From Streptomyces spinoverrucosus (GTDB lineage Bacteria > Actinomycetota > Actinomycetes > Streptomycetales > Streptomycetaceae): a stretch of 64,000 bases of DNA. Positions within the stretch are counted from its first letter, which is position 1. Each line of letters begins with the position of its first letter. The DNA lies in contig NZ_BJND01000045.1 in assembly GCF_006539505.1 (NCBI RefSeq), forward strand, positions 23,047-87,046, in the 5' to 3' direction. This document shows positions 8,786-18,884 of the stretch, in pieces. A program made the translations under genes and the position numbers. The notes beneath the pieces are model-generated. The model ran no database searches, had not been told where the DNA came from, and saw only the letters and a list, made by a program, of their open reading frames with translations.

Positions 8786-9874
8786 TCAGCCGACTGGGAA
8801 GGTGTCGGGAGTTCTGATGCGGTCCCGGATCCACACGCCGGCGAGCTTCAGAGGTGCTGTGCCGACCCAGGAGCCGGGGTTGTCGCAGGTCCCGGTTTTG
8901 AAGACAGCTCCGGTGCGGTGGTCGTCGGAGAAGTTCCAGTTCACCCAGCTGATCTTCTTGCTCGCCATGAGGTCGAGATAACGCTGCGACATGGTGAAGT
9001 CGTTGTCGCCTTCACCGGCGTAGTTCTGGGTGCCGAACTCGGTGACGAAGACGGGAAGCGCGTCAGCGGCACGGGAGAGGGTCGCCAGGTACTCGTCGCG
9101 GTGCGAGTCGGCGTAGAAGTGGAAGGTGTACATGATGTTGGAGGCCCTGACGGGGTTGTTCACGACCTCGGACTCGTTGGCACCCTCGGAGACACCGAAC
9201 GAGGACCATGCACGGGTGCCGACCAGTACCGGGGCGTCGGAGTCGATGGCCCGGATCGTCGGGATGATCTGTTCCGCGTAGCTCTTGATCCGCGACCAGC
9301 TCACGCCGCTGGGCTCGTTGGCGATCTCGTAGAGGATGTTGTTCTTGTCCTTGTTGCGGTGCGCGATGTCGGTGAAGAACTGCTGGGCCTTGGTCAGGTT
9401 GGCGTGCGGATCACCGGGGGTGAGCATGTGCCAGTCGACGATCACGTACATGCCGCGGTCGGTCGCCTGCTGGATCAGGGAGTTGGCGAGGTTGGTGAAG
9501 TGCTGGGGATTCGTCTCGTACCCTCCCTCCTGCACGTAGGTCGAGACGCGCAGGACGTCGGCCTTCCAGTCCTGGGCCAGGGCGTCGAGTGAACCGCTGG
9601 TCAGACAGTGCGGATACCACTGGGTGCCGTGGGTGCTCATTCCGCGCAGCTGGATGGGGTTCCCTCGGCTGTTGCAGAGCTTGGTGCCGCAGACCTTGAG
9701 CTGTCCGTTGATGCCGACCGGTGTGTCTGCCGCGGCCGACTGGCCGGCCGTCGCAGACCGCTGGTCGGGGGTTGCGTGAGCGGGGCCATTCGGGACGGCG
9801 GTGGTCAGAAGCAGGGCACCGCCGAGTGCGGCTGCCATCGCGGCCGGACGTAACAGCTTGAGCCTCTGTTTCAC
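8786..9874 (-). CDS. Secreted GH5 endoglucanase (cellulase)
   Basis: The gene starts with GTG at 9874 behind a good GGAGG site. The 362-residue protein has a signal peptide with two basic residues and a long hydrophobic core, cleaved near PAHA-TPD. The GH5 barrel follows: QLRGMSTHGTQWYP, VIVDWHM, acid/base Glu187 in YEIANEPSG, and nucleophile Glu279 in VFVTEFGTQ. It ends soon after WVNWNFSDDHRTGA with no cellulose-binding module. It should cut internal beta-1,4-glucan bonds outside the cell. The gene is monocistronic, with a palindromic candidate operator just upstream and a hairpin downstream. Confidence 0.93.
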   Translation of the reverse strand: MKQRLKLLRPAAMAAALGGALLLTTAVPNGPAHATPDQRSATAGQSAAADTPVGINGQLKVCGTKLCNSRGNPIQLRGMSTHGTQWYPHCLTSGSLDALAQDWKADVLRVSTYVQEGGYETNPQHFTNLANSLIQQATDRGMYVIVDWHMLTPGDPHANLTKAQQFFTDIAHRNKDKNNILYEIANEPSGVSWSRIKSYAEQIIPTIRAIDSDAPVLVGTRAWSSFGVSEGANESEVVNNPVRASNIMYTFHFYADSHRDEYLATLSRAADALPVFVTEFGTQNYAGEGDNDFTMSQRYLDLMASKKISWVNWNFSDDHRTGAVFKTGTCDNPGSWVGTAPLKLAGVWIRDRIRTPDTFPVG

Positions 9875-9912
9875 CTGGACCTCCGTTTTCTCGGGTCATC
9901 GGCGGTAATGGA

Positions 9913-9927
9913 TAGGAAAGTTTCCTA
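9913..9927. promoter_or_regulatory. Palindromic candidate operator upstream of the cellulase gene
   Basis: TAGGAAA and TTTCCTA flank a central G, a perfect 15-bp palindrome 39-53 bases before the GTG start. It differs from the CebR site (TGGGAGCGCTCCCA, recalled from the literature). I recall similar AGGAAA/TTTCCT palindromes before secreted hydrolase genes in Streptomyces, but cannot name the regulator. Confidence 0.55.
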
Positions 9928-10137
9928 ACCTGATAGAAGCAGCAGTTCCCAGTCGCCGCAAGGGTCTCATCGATACCGCGGCCATCCCTCGGCATCCCAC
10001 GGGCCCCGAACATGCCGCGTCAGGGCCGCAGTTGTCGTCCTTCCCACCAGACAGTCCCTGCCCCGGCTCCCTGAATGACCTGCCGGTGGGCGGGGCCGTC
10101 GGGTGCGGCCCCGCCCGTGTGCGTACGTCCGGTGACG

Positions 10138-12924
10138 TCAGCGCAGGCCGAAGGCCCGGGTGATCGTCTGCGAGACCGTGTTGCCGGCGCTGTCCCGGGC
10201 GGTAACCCGGAGGCTGACGAAGTCTGCGCTCTTCGGGGCCTTCAGCCTCGTCCGCCATCCGTCACCGTGGTCCTCCACGTCGGACCGGTGCCACGTCGTC
10301 CCGTCGTCGTAGGAGACCTCGACGCGGAGCTCGTCGATTGCGGCCGCCGCGCAGGCAGATGCGATGCGTTCACCTTCAGCTTGGCGCCCCGGTCCGCCGG
10401 GCCCGCGGTGTCGGTGTCCACGACGTAGTCGAGCTGGATCAGCGGCAGGGACTCGGACGCCTCGGCTCCGGTGGCCGCGGAGGTGAAGTGCCACTCCGTC
10501 AGGGTGTGCGTCGAGTATGGGTGGGCCCACTCACCCCGCTCGTTGTCGACGTCCAGCCGGTAGGGCAAGCGCTCCGCGGGGAGATCCGGAACGCGCAGGA
10601 ACTCGGCGTCGCCCCAGTTGAGTTGCCGGTCGCCCTGGTAGAGCGACATCCAGTTGTCCACGGCGTAGTTGCCGTGTGCTTCCCCGACATGGCCGGCACC
10701 GGAATCACCCCAACCGGGCGCGGGGATGTACACCGTGTCGAGGTGGCGCACCGGCTGGTAACCGACCGGGCCCATCCGGGGGCGCTGGATGGGCCCGAAC
10801 CAGCTGACCTCAGTGTGTCCTGCCGTGCGGGTAGCGAAGGACGTCGAGCGAGTGCTGCCCGGTCTCTGTGGGGATGAACGCGTCTTCGACCCAGGCGGTC
10901 CCGGAGGTGACCCAGTCGGTCCGCTCTCCCTGGGCGGGAGCGGTGAGCTGGTTCCCGGCGGACCAGCCGTCCCAGACGTCGTAGCGGTACTCGTTCGCCG
11001 TGCCGGGCCGGTGGTTGCGGAACGAGACGTCCACCCGGCTCAGGTTGCGCGGCTCCACCCGCCAGGTCGGATCCGCCGGGACGGCGCCAGCCCAGTGGCG
11101 GACGACATCGTAGGCGTAGTCGGTGGTGGGGTGCGAGGTGACCTTCAGGTCGACGGAGCCCCGCCGCAGCGCGTCGATCAGGCCGCCGCCCTGATCGGCG
11201 TCGAGCGTCGCCACGGTCAGCGGGTCCGGGCTCTCCGGTCCCCACGGGGTCTCGTCCCAGGGCTGAAGACGGCCAATGCCGTCGGACCACCACGAGCAAC
11301 TGGGCACCGGCCTCGGCGGCGGCCCTCGCCTGCTCGGCGATCGTCGAGGTGTCGCTGCCCTGGACGACCACCGCCTTGCCGCGTAGGTGCTTCCGGTCGA
11401 GGGCCCGGGCCGCGCCCTCGTCCACGAAGACCGCCCTCAGGGTGTGGGTGCCGGCCGGCAGCGGCTTGGCCGCGCGCTTGACCAGCAGGTCCTCGAACGT
11501 GCCCGCCTTCGTGCCCATGGTCAGCGCCGGTTGCTCGTGGCGGAAGCGGGCGCCGAACTCGAAGCGGCCTTCCGTGACCTGTCGGCCGGTCGGCAGTGCC
11601 CAGATGCTGTCGTAGGTCGCATTGGGCAGCATGGACGACGCGGCCCCGCTGTTGGAGAACATCCTGGTTATGTCGAGTCGCGGCGCGACCGCGGTGGTCT
11701 GTCTCGGCGTGGGGGCGAGGATCTGACGGGCCTTTCGGCCGTCCAGGGGCAACGGTGCGGTCCTCGTCGAGTTCGACGTCGTTGAAGGCGAGCACGGCCA
11801 TGCCCGCGAGTGCGGACCGTTGGCCCCGCGCACGTCGGCGATGAGCCATCCGCTGTAGGTGCCGACGGGCAGCCGCGCGGAGCCGGTGCCGGATTCGTCG
11901 AGGTCGAGCGTCGTCCAGAGGTTCTCGGCGACGAGGACGACGCGGCCGGCGAGCGGATTGCCCGACCGGTCCTTGGCGACTACGGACAGGTTGAGTCGTC
12001 GGCCCTCCTTGGCTGCGCCGATCAGGGTTCGGGCCCGCACCTTGCCACTGCTGTCCTTGCCCGTGACCATCCGCTTATCTGCCGGTCGTCCGGCAGCCGG
12101 TCCAAGGCGGCGGTCAGCTCGACCGATGTGGTGCCGTGCGCGGGTACGGTGACCTTGTCCTCAGACAGGGCGAACAGCCCTGCCGGGGCAGCGGAGTCGA
12201 CGGCCAGGTCGAGGGTGACCGGGGCGTCGCCGGTGTTGGTGTACACGACCTTGCGGACGTCGGTCTCTCCCGGCTCGTGGGGCCAGGCGCTGAAGCCGGA
12301 GAAGGCGCTGGCGGTCGCGAAGACCGAGGTGTTCACCGCGGCCGGGGCGTCCAGCCGTCCCGCGCCCGCCTCGTACGGGCTGTACGACGGGGTGGCCTTG
12401 GCACTGCTGACCAGTGCCTGCTTCAACTGCGCTCCGGTCCAGTCGGGGTGGACGGCGGCCAGCAGCGCGGCAGTTCCGGCGACGTGCGGCGTCGCCATCG
12501 ACGTACCGCTCATCGTGGTGTAGTGACCCTGACCGCCCCGCTGGTAGCGGGAACGGGCCGCGAGGATGTCGACGCCAGGTGCGGTGATCTCGGGCTTCAG
12601 CCCGAAGTCGCCGTCACGCGGACCCTGACTGGAGAAGTCGGCGAGCCGGTCCGCGGAGTCGACGGCGCCGACGGTCAGCGCGGAGTCCGCGGCACCGGGG
12701 CTGCTGACGGATCGTGGGCCTCCGTTGCCCGCCGCGACGACGAACAGCGCACCGGTCTCGGCGCTGAGTCGATCCACCGCCTGGCTCATCGGGTCGGTGG
12801 CGTCGCCGCCTCCCCCGAGGCTCATGCTGACGATCTTGGCCTGTTGGTCCCGGGCGGCCCATTCCATGCCCGCGATGATCCGGGACTCCTGGCCCGAGCC
12901 GCCCTGGTCGAGCACCTTGCCGAT
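10138..12924 (-). pseudogene. Subtilase (S8 peptidase) B, decayed: N-terminal half deleted and several frameshifts
   Basis: Coding sense starts abruptly at about 12924 with IGKVLDQGGSGQESRIIAGMEWAA. It continues through the Asn region (VVAAGNGGP) and the catalytic Ser motif GTSMATPHVAGTAALLA, so the Asp (DTG) and His (HGTH) parts are missing. After VTVPAHGTTSVELTAALDRL the sense jumps frame near 12065, 11810/11760, 11290, 10790 and 10365. It ends as VSYDDGTTWHRSDVEDHGDGW then RVTARDSAGNTVSQTITRAFG, stop at 10138. Intact relatives are secreted proteases of more than 1,000 residues. The upstream end is joined in frame to the tail of subtilase A. Confidence 0.85.
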
Positions 12925-15680
12925 CTGGTTGCGCGCCTTCAGGCCCAGCGAGTACGTGCGGCCGGGGCCCACGGCGTTGCGCTCGTCGACCGGGACGTCG
13001 TAGTCGACCTGGAGCAGTGGCAGCCGCGTCGCCTCCGTCGTCGAGTCGGAGCGGAACGACCAGGACGTGTCCGTCGCGGTGGCGTGGTCCCACTCGTCGG
13101 ACTCCCGGGTCGTCTCCAGGCGCAGCCGGTATTCGGCGTTGCCGGCGGGGACTTCGACGTCCCGCCACGCGTCCGCCAGGTCGAGGACCGTCTTGCCGTC
13201 CCGGAACAACTCGGCGTTCGCCGTGTCGAGCGACGTCCACTCCCCCGTGCCGATCCCGTCGCCGAGTACGATCTGACGCGACCAGTGACCCGCCTCGGAG
13301 TCGGTGAACTCGGGTATCCGCAGTCGCAGCATGTTCCCGTTGCGCGTGCTGGGCTCCGCGCCGCGCGGGATCGAGGGGCGGACGACCGCGCCCTGCCACG
13401 TGTGGCGGACCTGTTCGCCCGCCCGGTAGGCACGAGGCGCCTCTCGCAGGCCGACAGTCAGCGGCCTGTCGATGTCCCCCTCCCCCACGGTCTGGTGGAG
13501 CACCACCTGATACCACTCGGTGTCGCCCGAGGTGACGTACTCGGTCCGTTCGAAGGCGGTCGGCACGCGCCGGGTGTACTGAAGCCAGGTGAAGTCCTGG
13601 TAGGGCCGGCGGGCGAAACGCTGCTCCGCCGCCCACGGCACGCCGCCGTTGTCCGCGTACACGGAGCGGACGACGGCGCTGTTGCGCTCGGACACCGTGT
13701 GGATGACGCGTTCGGGGATGCGCTGCTCGGACACCTGCATGACGTCGTACAGGTACGGGCTCCGTGCGGTGCCGCTGATGGTGACCGTGGTGGTGCGCTC
13801 GGCGATCCGCTTCAGCAGCGCGGCTCCCGTGCCGGCTCCGACCCGGACGGTCGGCCGCCTTCTCCATGAACTCGGCCCCACCCTCGCCCGTTTCGTCGGT
13901 GACGACGGCGAGCTTGCCGCGGACGCGGCGGAAGTCCGGCTCGGTCAGAGCCGGCGGCCACCGCGGTCAGCCGCTCACCGCGCCGGTCGAAGAGGGGCGA
14001 GTGCGGCATGTAGAACGCGCCGAGATCCCGCGGACCGCCGACGACCTCGGCTTCGAGCTGAGGTGCGACCAGCTGCCAGCGGGAGGCGAACTCGAAGGTG
14101 CCGTCGGTGACCTGGGCGGTGGGGCTGACGTACAGCTCCTCGGCGAGGTCGAAGTACATGGTTCCGTCGATCCAGCCGTGTCCGTCGATCTCCCGGTACG
14201 TCTGGAAGCTCAGGATGCCGCGCTGTTCGGCGGGCCGGGGCGTGCGGATCTCGACCTTGGTGGTCTTCCGGGGGTCGACGACGGCGGTGGTGTCCTCGGT
14301 GACGCGCACCTGCGGCAGCACGATGTGCCGCAGCACCTCCTTGCCGTTCTCCTGCTCCACACCGCCCGAGACGATCTGGTACGTGCCTTCCTCGACCTCG
14401 GCGACGGCGTTCTCGCGGTCGGTGTACTCCACGAACCCGTCGGGGCCCCAGATCGTCGGAAGGGAGTGGACGCGCTCGCCGGTGAGGTCGTAGGACACGA
14501 CCTTGAGCTTGTGCACGGGGCCACGCACGACCAGGCTCAACGTCGTGTGAACCGAGACCATTCCATCCGCGGAGGACGCCGTCAGGTAGCCGTAGTAGTC
14601 ACCCTGCGCGGCACGGGAGGGATCCACGGTGAGCGGCAGCTCGGCCGTGCCGCCCGCCGGGACAGTGAGGGACGCCGAACCGGGGCTCACGGCACCGTCG
14701 TCGACCTTGCGGCCACTGCTGGTCGCCAGCTCGGCGCGCAGCCCGAGGGTGACGGGAGCGTCGGAGCGGTTGGTGTAGCGCACCGTGCGGGTGGACGTAC
14801 CGCTGTCGTCGGCCTCGTAGGTGCCGAGGGCCAGGGTGCCGGTGGCGGTGACCGGGGTCCGCGTGGCCGCGGTGAGGTCGATGCGTCCTGCGCCCTGTTC
14901 GGTGACCTTCTGCCCGCCGATGGTGCGTGCCGTGCTGGTGAGCGCGTCCTTCAGCCTGCTCGCCGTCCAGTCCGGGTGCTGCTGTGCCAGCAGCGCGGCC
15001 GCTCCCGCCACGTGCGGGGTCGCCATCGAAGTGCCGGAAGCGGCGACGTAGGAGCCGTCGACCGCCTCCCCCATCGTGGGGCCCGAGGCGCGAGCGGCCA
15101 CGATGCCCACACCGGGTGCGGTCACGTCGGGCTTGACCGTGTCGTCGCCGACCCGGGGACCGCGGCTGGAGAACCCGGCGAGGGAGTCGTCCCGGTCCAC
15201 CGCGCCTACGGTCAGTGCCGCGTCGGCGGCGCCGGGGGAACCGATCGTGCCCTGGCCGGGGCCCGAGTTGCCCGCCGCGACGACGAACAACGTGCCGCTG
15301 GACGCGGAGAGTTCGTTCAGGGTCTGGCTCAGCGGGTCCGTGCCGGCGCTGGCCGTCTCGGAGCCGAGCGACATGTTGACGACCTTGGCGCCCCGCGCGA
15401 CGGACCACTCCATGCCGGCGATCACCTGCGACTGGGTGCCGAAACCGTCGTCGCCCAGCACCTTGCCGATCAGCAGGTCGGCGCCGGGAGCCACACCCTT
15501 GCGGCTGCCGCCGGACGCCGCGCCGGAGCCTCCGACGATGGACGCGACGCGTTGGCGTCGCAGTTCCCTGCTGTCCATGCGGCTGTCGGTGCCGTAGGTG
15601 CTGGAAAGAAATCCGCCGCTGCCGGAGGATGTGTCACCGGTTTCTCGTGGCACAGGTGGGACATGTCTCAAGGGCGACAA
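12925..15680 (-). pseudogene. Subtilase (S8 peptidase) A, decayed: N-terminal part lost, C-terminus fused to subtilase B
   Basis: Homology begins near 15545 with VASIVGGSGAASGG and GVAPGADLLIGKVLGDDG. The residues before it (RELRRQR) replace the expected GHGTH catalytic-His motif, and no signal peptide or Asp region exists. The Asn region (VVAAGNSGPG) and catalytic Ser (ASGTSMATPHVAGAAALLA) are present. The long C-terminal beta-rich region follows, shifted near 13950 and again near 13865, and is lost at GLKARNQ where subtilase B sequence starts. No start codon with a ribosome binding site was found. Both copies lack the same catalytic-domain half, so neither can be an active protease. Confidence 0.85.
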
Positions 15681-15792
15681 GGAGCGGGGCGGCAGGCAGA
15701 CGGACGCGTCCGGTGCTGATCAGCAACCTGGTACTCGGTGACCCCGGCGCGCCACCGCACCGGCAGCCCGGGCCGCTCTTCGGCTATGTGCC

Positions 15793-15978
15793 CAGGGCGA
15801 GATCCTCTTCGAGCCCGGGGGCGACGTGATCCACTACCAGCGCGCCAACAACCGTGCGGACACGCAGTCGCAGCTGGTGGTGACCATGTTCACGCCGCCG
15901 GGGGCCCCGGTTCTGACCATGGTCAGCGCGGAGGAGCTGGCCGAACGACGACACCTACGGGTTGCCCAGCCATCATGA
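15793..15978 (+). pseudogene. Cupin-like protein, C-terminal fragment
   Basis: A forward frame without a start reads QGEILFEPGGDVIHYQ, VVTMFTPPGAPVLTMVSAEE and ends at TGA 15976-15978. The pattern resembles the second half of a small cupin or anti-sigma-like sugar-acid protein. The first half is absent, so it is a relic. Assignment is by general appearance only. Confidence 0.4.
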
Positions 15979-16108
15979 CGGGAACAGCTGCCCTGAGAAG
16001 TTGTATCACCGTGCCGCCGATGAGCAGCCAGTTGTCGTCGTAAGGCCTTGGGGCGCCTACTCCAGCCGTCCCGCACACGCGCAACTCCCCTGATCCGCGG
16101 AGGACTTT

Positions 16109-16543
16109 GTGCAGCTACTGCCCCGCTCCCTGTCCGGCTGGACAATGGCTGTATTCGGCGTCTTCGCCGCCGCCTTGGGCGCGGTAGGGCTGATCGCCCC
16201 GGGCGCCCTGCTCGCGCTCATGGGCTTCGCTCCTGTGGGCGGCTCCGGGCGCGCGGAGGGGGACCACACCGTGGTCTTCCTGACCGCGTCCTCCATGGCG
16301 GCGCTCAACATGGGCGTGTACTACGTGCTGGCCTCGCTCTCCGACTGGAAGGCGTTCTTCCGCTGGACCGTCCCCTTCCGCCTGCTGACCTGCGCGGTCT
16401 TCATCCTGGCGGTGGTTGGCGGCCGTGCTCCGTCCGGCCTCCTCGGGGTGGGCCTGTGGGAGGGGGTCGGCGCGATTGTCACGGGTGTTGCGCTCCGGTA
16501 CGAGCGGCGGCCCATCCCCTCCGACGCGGGAGGACTGTCCTGA
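16109..16543 (+). CDS. Small integral membrane protein, function unknown
   Basis: The gene starts with GTG at 16109 with GGAGG 8 bases upstream. The 144-residue protein has four likely membrane spans (MAVFGVFAAALGAVGLIAPG, a span around VVFLTASSMAALNMGVYYVLA, LLTCAVFILAVVG, LLGVGLWEGVGAIVTGVAL). It has no recognised catalytic motif. It resembles four-helix DoxX- or DUF-type actinobacterial membrane proteins in size, but I cannot assign a family. Confidence 0.7.
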   Translation: MQLLPRSLSGWTMAVFGVFAAALGAVGLIAPGALLALMGFAPVGGSGRAEGDHTVVFLTASSMAALNMGVYYVLASLSDWKAFFRWTVPFRLLTCAVFILAVVGGRAPSGLLGVGLWEGVGAIVTGVALRYERRPIPSDAGGLS

Positions 16544-16579
16544 TGTCCGGGGGCCGGCCACCAGGCAGAGCAGCTTTGA

Positions 16580-16747
16580 ATGGAAGGCAGCATTGAGGAC
16601 TTCGGGCGTCTGGTCGCCCTGGTCGAGGAGACGGGCGAGCGCGTGATGTTCACTATGGACGGCCAGCCAGTGAGCGTGATTCTTCCGGTGGCCGGGGGGG
16701 CCGAGCTGGAGCACTCCGGTACGTGCGCGCGGACGGCGAGCGTATGA
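16580..16747 (+). CDS. Phd/YefM antitoxin-like small protein (55 residues)
   Basis: The ORF reads EDFGRLVALVEETGERVMFT then MDGQPVSVILPVA, matching the first half of Phd/YefM antitoxins (repressor domain with GxPVAVLVP). The last 15 residues look random, and the next ORF begins in a shifted frame as ATGA, so this may be one antitoxin gene broken by a frameshift near 16700. No Shine-Dalgarno sequence is obvious. Confidence 0.4.
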   Translation: MEGSIEDFGRLVALVEETGERVMFTMDGQPVSVILPVAGGAELEHSGTCARTASV

Positions 16748-16899
16748 CGTTCACCCGGGGCCAGGTGGTCGTGGCCGAGCTGCGGACCGCGGGCTGGGTC
16801 GAGTGGCTGGAGGAACGGGCCATGCGCGGACGCCAGGCGTACATGGACTCGAATCAGTCGAAGGCATTCGCCGAGTTCCTCGCCCGATCGTTCGGCTGA
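16744..16899 (+). CDS. Small protein of 51 residues coupled to the antitoxin-like ORF
   Basis: It overlaps the preceding ORF by four bases (ATGA) and reads MTFTRGQVVVAELRTAGWVE then WLEERAMRGRQAYMDSN. It is helical and charged, with no toxin motif of the RelE, Doc or PIN families. It could be the C-terminal, toxin-binding part of the same antitoxin after a frameshift, or a separate coupled gene. Confidence 0.35.
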   Translation: MTFTRGQVVVAELRTAGWVEWLEERAMRGRQAYMDSNQSKAFAEFLARSFG

Positions 16900-16988
16900 A
16901 GCCACACACAGTGGGCTCCGAATCCCCACCACGCCAGGCCGTGGAAACCGGGTGCGGACCGTCGGCGCGGTGGTGTGTGATCGGGGGT

Positions 16989-17855
16989 ATGCCAATTGTG
17001 TTGGGCAAGCCGGGAGTCGACGGGTTGCACGAGGCTGTAGGCGTACTGCGGGAGTGGCAGTACGACGGGGCGCCGATGCAGCTGCATCCGGGGGACCTCG
17101 GCTGGTTCTGGCGGTTCGGTGCAGAGGCGACGGCCGCGGCGGTCCGGACATGGAGCCGGGAAGGACAAATTCTCGCCGTCGGGCTGCTGGACGGTCCCCA
17201 GCTGTTGCGGCTGAAGATCGCGCCGGACGCCCAGCGGGACGAAGAGCTGGCGCAGCAGCTGGTTGAGGACGTGACCGAGCCGGATCGCGGCGTACTGATG
17301 GAGGGGAAGGTGTACGTCGATGCGCCAATGGGCGCACTGGTCCAAGATCTGCTGTTCGACAACGGCTGGGACACCGACGAGCCGTGGACGCCGCTGCGCC
17401 GCGACCTCACGGAGCCGGTGAAGGACCCAGGCGTGCGGATCAAGGTGATCGGTCCGGAGCAGGCGCACGTGCGGACCGCCGTACACCGGGCATCGTTCGA
17501 CGGGTCGACGTTCACGGACGAGCGCTGGCAGGCGATGGCGGCCGGATTGCCGTACGCCGACGCCCGGTGTCTGGTGGCGTATGACGACCGGGGCAACGCC
17601 GTGGCGGCGGTGACAGTGTGGTCTGCCGGTCCGGGGAAGCCCGGGCTGCTCGAGCCGATGGGCGTGCGCCGGGAACATCGCGGTCACGGCTACGGCAAAG
17701 CGATCACCGTCGCTGCGGCGGCCGCACTCCGGGAGCTGGGATCGTCGAGCGCGATCGTCTGCACCCCGAGCTCCAATGCCGGCGCCGTAGCTACCTACAA
17801 GGCAGCCGGCTTCCAGCAACTCCCTGAGATCCAGGACCGACGCCGGGACGCCTAG
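16989..17855 (+). CDS. GNAT-family N-acetyltransferase
   Basis: Starting from the ATG at 16989, this 288-residue protein has a degenerate first GNAT-like half (about 1-140) and a typical second half. There MGVRREHRGHGYGKAITVAA is the acetyl-CoA-binding motif A, followed by ALRELGSSSAIVCTPSSNAG and AVATYKAAGFQ. It should transfer an acetyl group from acetyl-CoA to an amine; the substrate cannot be predicted. It stands alone between the antitoxin-like ORFs and an insertion-sequence scar. The longer open frame from 16803 covers the end of the previous small ORF and is not favoured. Confidence 0.8.
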   Translation: MPIVLGKPGVDGLHEAVGVLREWQYDGAPMQLHPGDLGWFWRFGAEATAAAVRTWSREGQILAVGLLDGPQLLRLKIAPDAQRDEELAQQLVEDVTEPDRGVLMEGKVYVDAPMGALVQDLLFDNGWDTDEPWTPLRRDLTEPVKDPGVRIKVIGPEQAHVRTAVHRASFDGSTFTDERWQAMAAGLPYADARCLVAYDDRGNAVAAVTVWSAGPGKPGLLEPMGVRREHRGHGYGKAITVAAAAALRELGSSSAIVCTPSSNAGAVATYKAAGFQQLPEIQDRRRDA

Positions 17856-17861
17856 AGGGTG

Positions 17862-17950
17862 TCGTTCGACGTGTTGCGCTGCTTGTAGGCCCCTCGCGGT
17901 CGAAGGCCGGTAGTCGACCGCCCCCGCGGCCGCGCCCCAGCCGAGGTCCT
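17862..17950 (-). mobile_element. IS5-family transposase remnant (C-terminal scrap)
   Basis: On the reverse strand GRLPAFDRE is followed, after a shift, by AYKQRNT, matching the GRPPAFDREAYKQRNTVER signature before the end of IS5-type transposases. Nothing else of the element was found. The stretch 17951-18120 shows no gene. Confidence 0.55.
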
Positions 17951-18124
17951 GAATCTGCGTGACCAAGCGTTGCGCTTGCGTCTCGAAGGGGCTACGGCGC
18001 GGGGCTCCCGAGACCGGCGCCCGGGCGGCAGCACGGCTTCGTCGGCGTCCCGCACGACGTCACGGTCGACGGCACCGAGCTGCAAGGCCGTGGACGCACG
18101 CCCGCCCCAGGGCGTGCCGTACGG

Positions 18125-18877
18125 TCAGGGTGCCGTGTCGAGGTCCACGTCGAGGTCGGGGCTGTCGCTCCAGAACATGTCGTCGGCGTCCTGGAGCCGC
18201 AACGCGGCGTGCTTCAGATGGAGTCGTGCGGCGGCGCGGGCCGCCTCGGCGTCGCGCGCCTCGACGGCGGCGAAGATGGCGTGGTGTTCCTGGCGGACCG
18301 CTTCGATGAAGTCCTCCCGCCGCGCCTCGTTCGCGCGGGTCACACGGATGCCGCCGCGCAGCACCTCACCCAGGTAACGGACGGTCGAGACCATCACGGC
18401 GTTGCCCGTCGACTCGGCTATGGACTGGTGGAAGGCGAGGTCCTCGTCCACGCCGTCACCGCCGACCGCCACGGCCGCGTCGATCGCGTCGAGGGCCCGA
18501 CGCATCCGGGCCAGGTCGTCCGGGGTGGCACGGGTGGCCGCGAGGTACGCCGCCTCGCCCTCGATAGGGCGACGCACCTCGACGATCTGCAGCACCTTGG
18601 CCTTGGTGTCGGCGGCCTCGGCCTCCAGGTCGAGCGGCCTGGTGCGGCGGGGCAGAACGAACACGCCGCGGCCCTGCCGCGGTTCGACCAGGCCCGCGTT
18701 GCGCAGCCGCGAGACGGCCTCGCGTACGACCGTACGGCTGACGCCGAGCTGCTTGACCAGTTCCACCTCGGTCGGCAGCTTGTCGCCCACGGCCAGCCGC
18801 CCGGACTCGATCTCGTCCGCGAGCACCGCGGCGACCTGGTCCGCGAGCCGCACGGGTCCGCTCACCTTGGAAAACAT
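18125..18877 (-). CDS. GntR/FadR-family transcriptional regulator of the acid-sugar operon
   Basis: The 250-residue protein begins MFSKVSGPVRLADQVAAVLA, with a winged helix-turn-helix at about 10-75 (GDKLPTEVELVKQLGVSRTV VREAVSRL). An all-helical FCD ligand domain follows (about 90-235) with the metal/ligand histidines in DLAFHQSIAEST and QEHHAIFAAVEARD. It is the last gene of the denD operon, its start only five bases after the denD stop. It probably senses a C4 acid sugar or intermediate and represses the operon, and would be made in proportion to the enzymes. An inverted repeat centred on its own start codon may be an operator. The longer frame to 19684 is a shadow of denD. Confidence 0.88.
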   Translation of the reverse strand: MFSKVSGPVRLADQVAAVLADEIESGRLAVGDKLPTEVELVKQLGVSRTVVREAVSRLRNAGLVEPRQGRGVFVLPRRTRPLDLEAEAADTKAKVLQIVEVRRPIEGEAAYLAATRATPDDLARMRRALDAIDAAVAVGGDGVDEDLAFHQSIAESTGNAVMVSTVRYLGEVLRGGIRVTRANEARREDFIEAVRQEHHAIFAAVEARDAEAARAAARLHLKHAALRLQDADDMFWSDSPDLDVDLDTAP

Positions 18878-18884
18878 GGTTTTC
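18870..18884. promoter_or_regulatory. Inverted repeat centred on the start codon of the GntR regulator
   Basis: GAAAAC and GTTTTC flank the plus-strand ATG at 18876-18878 (overlapping the reverse start codon), also overlapping the denD stop. A/T-rich arms are unusual in this DNA. Possible internal operator giving separate autoregulation of the repressor. Confidence 0.3.

Noticed and set aside
12136..15719. Long forward frames (577 and 617 residues) opposite the subtilase relics
   Set aside because: No family resemblance, while the reverse strand reads subtilase motifs. GC-driven open frames persist even over pseudogenes.
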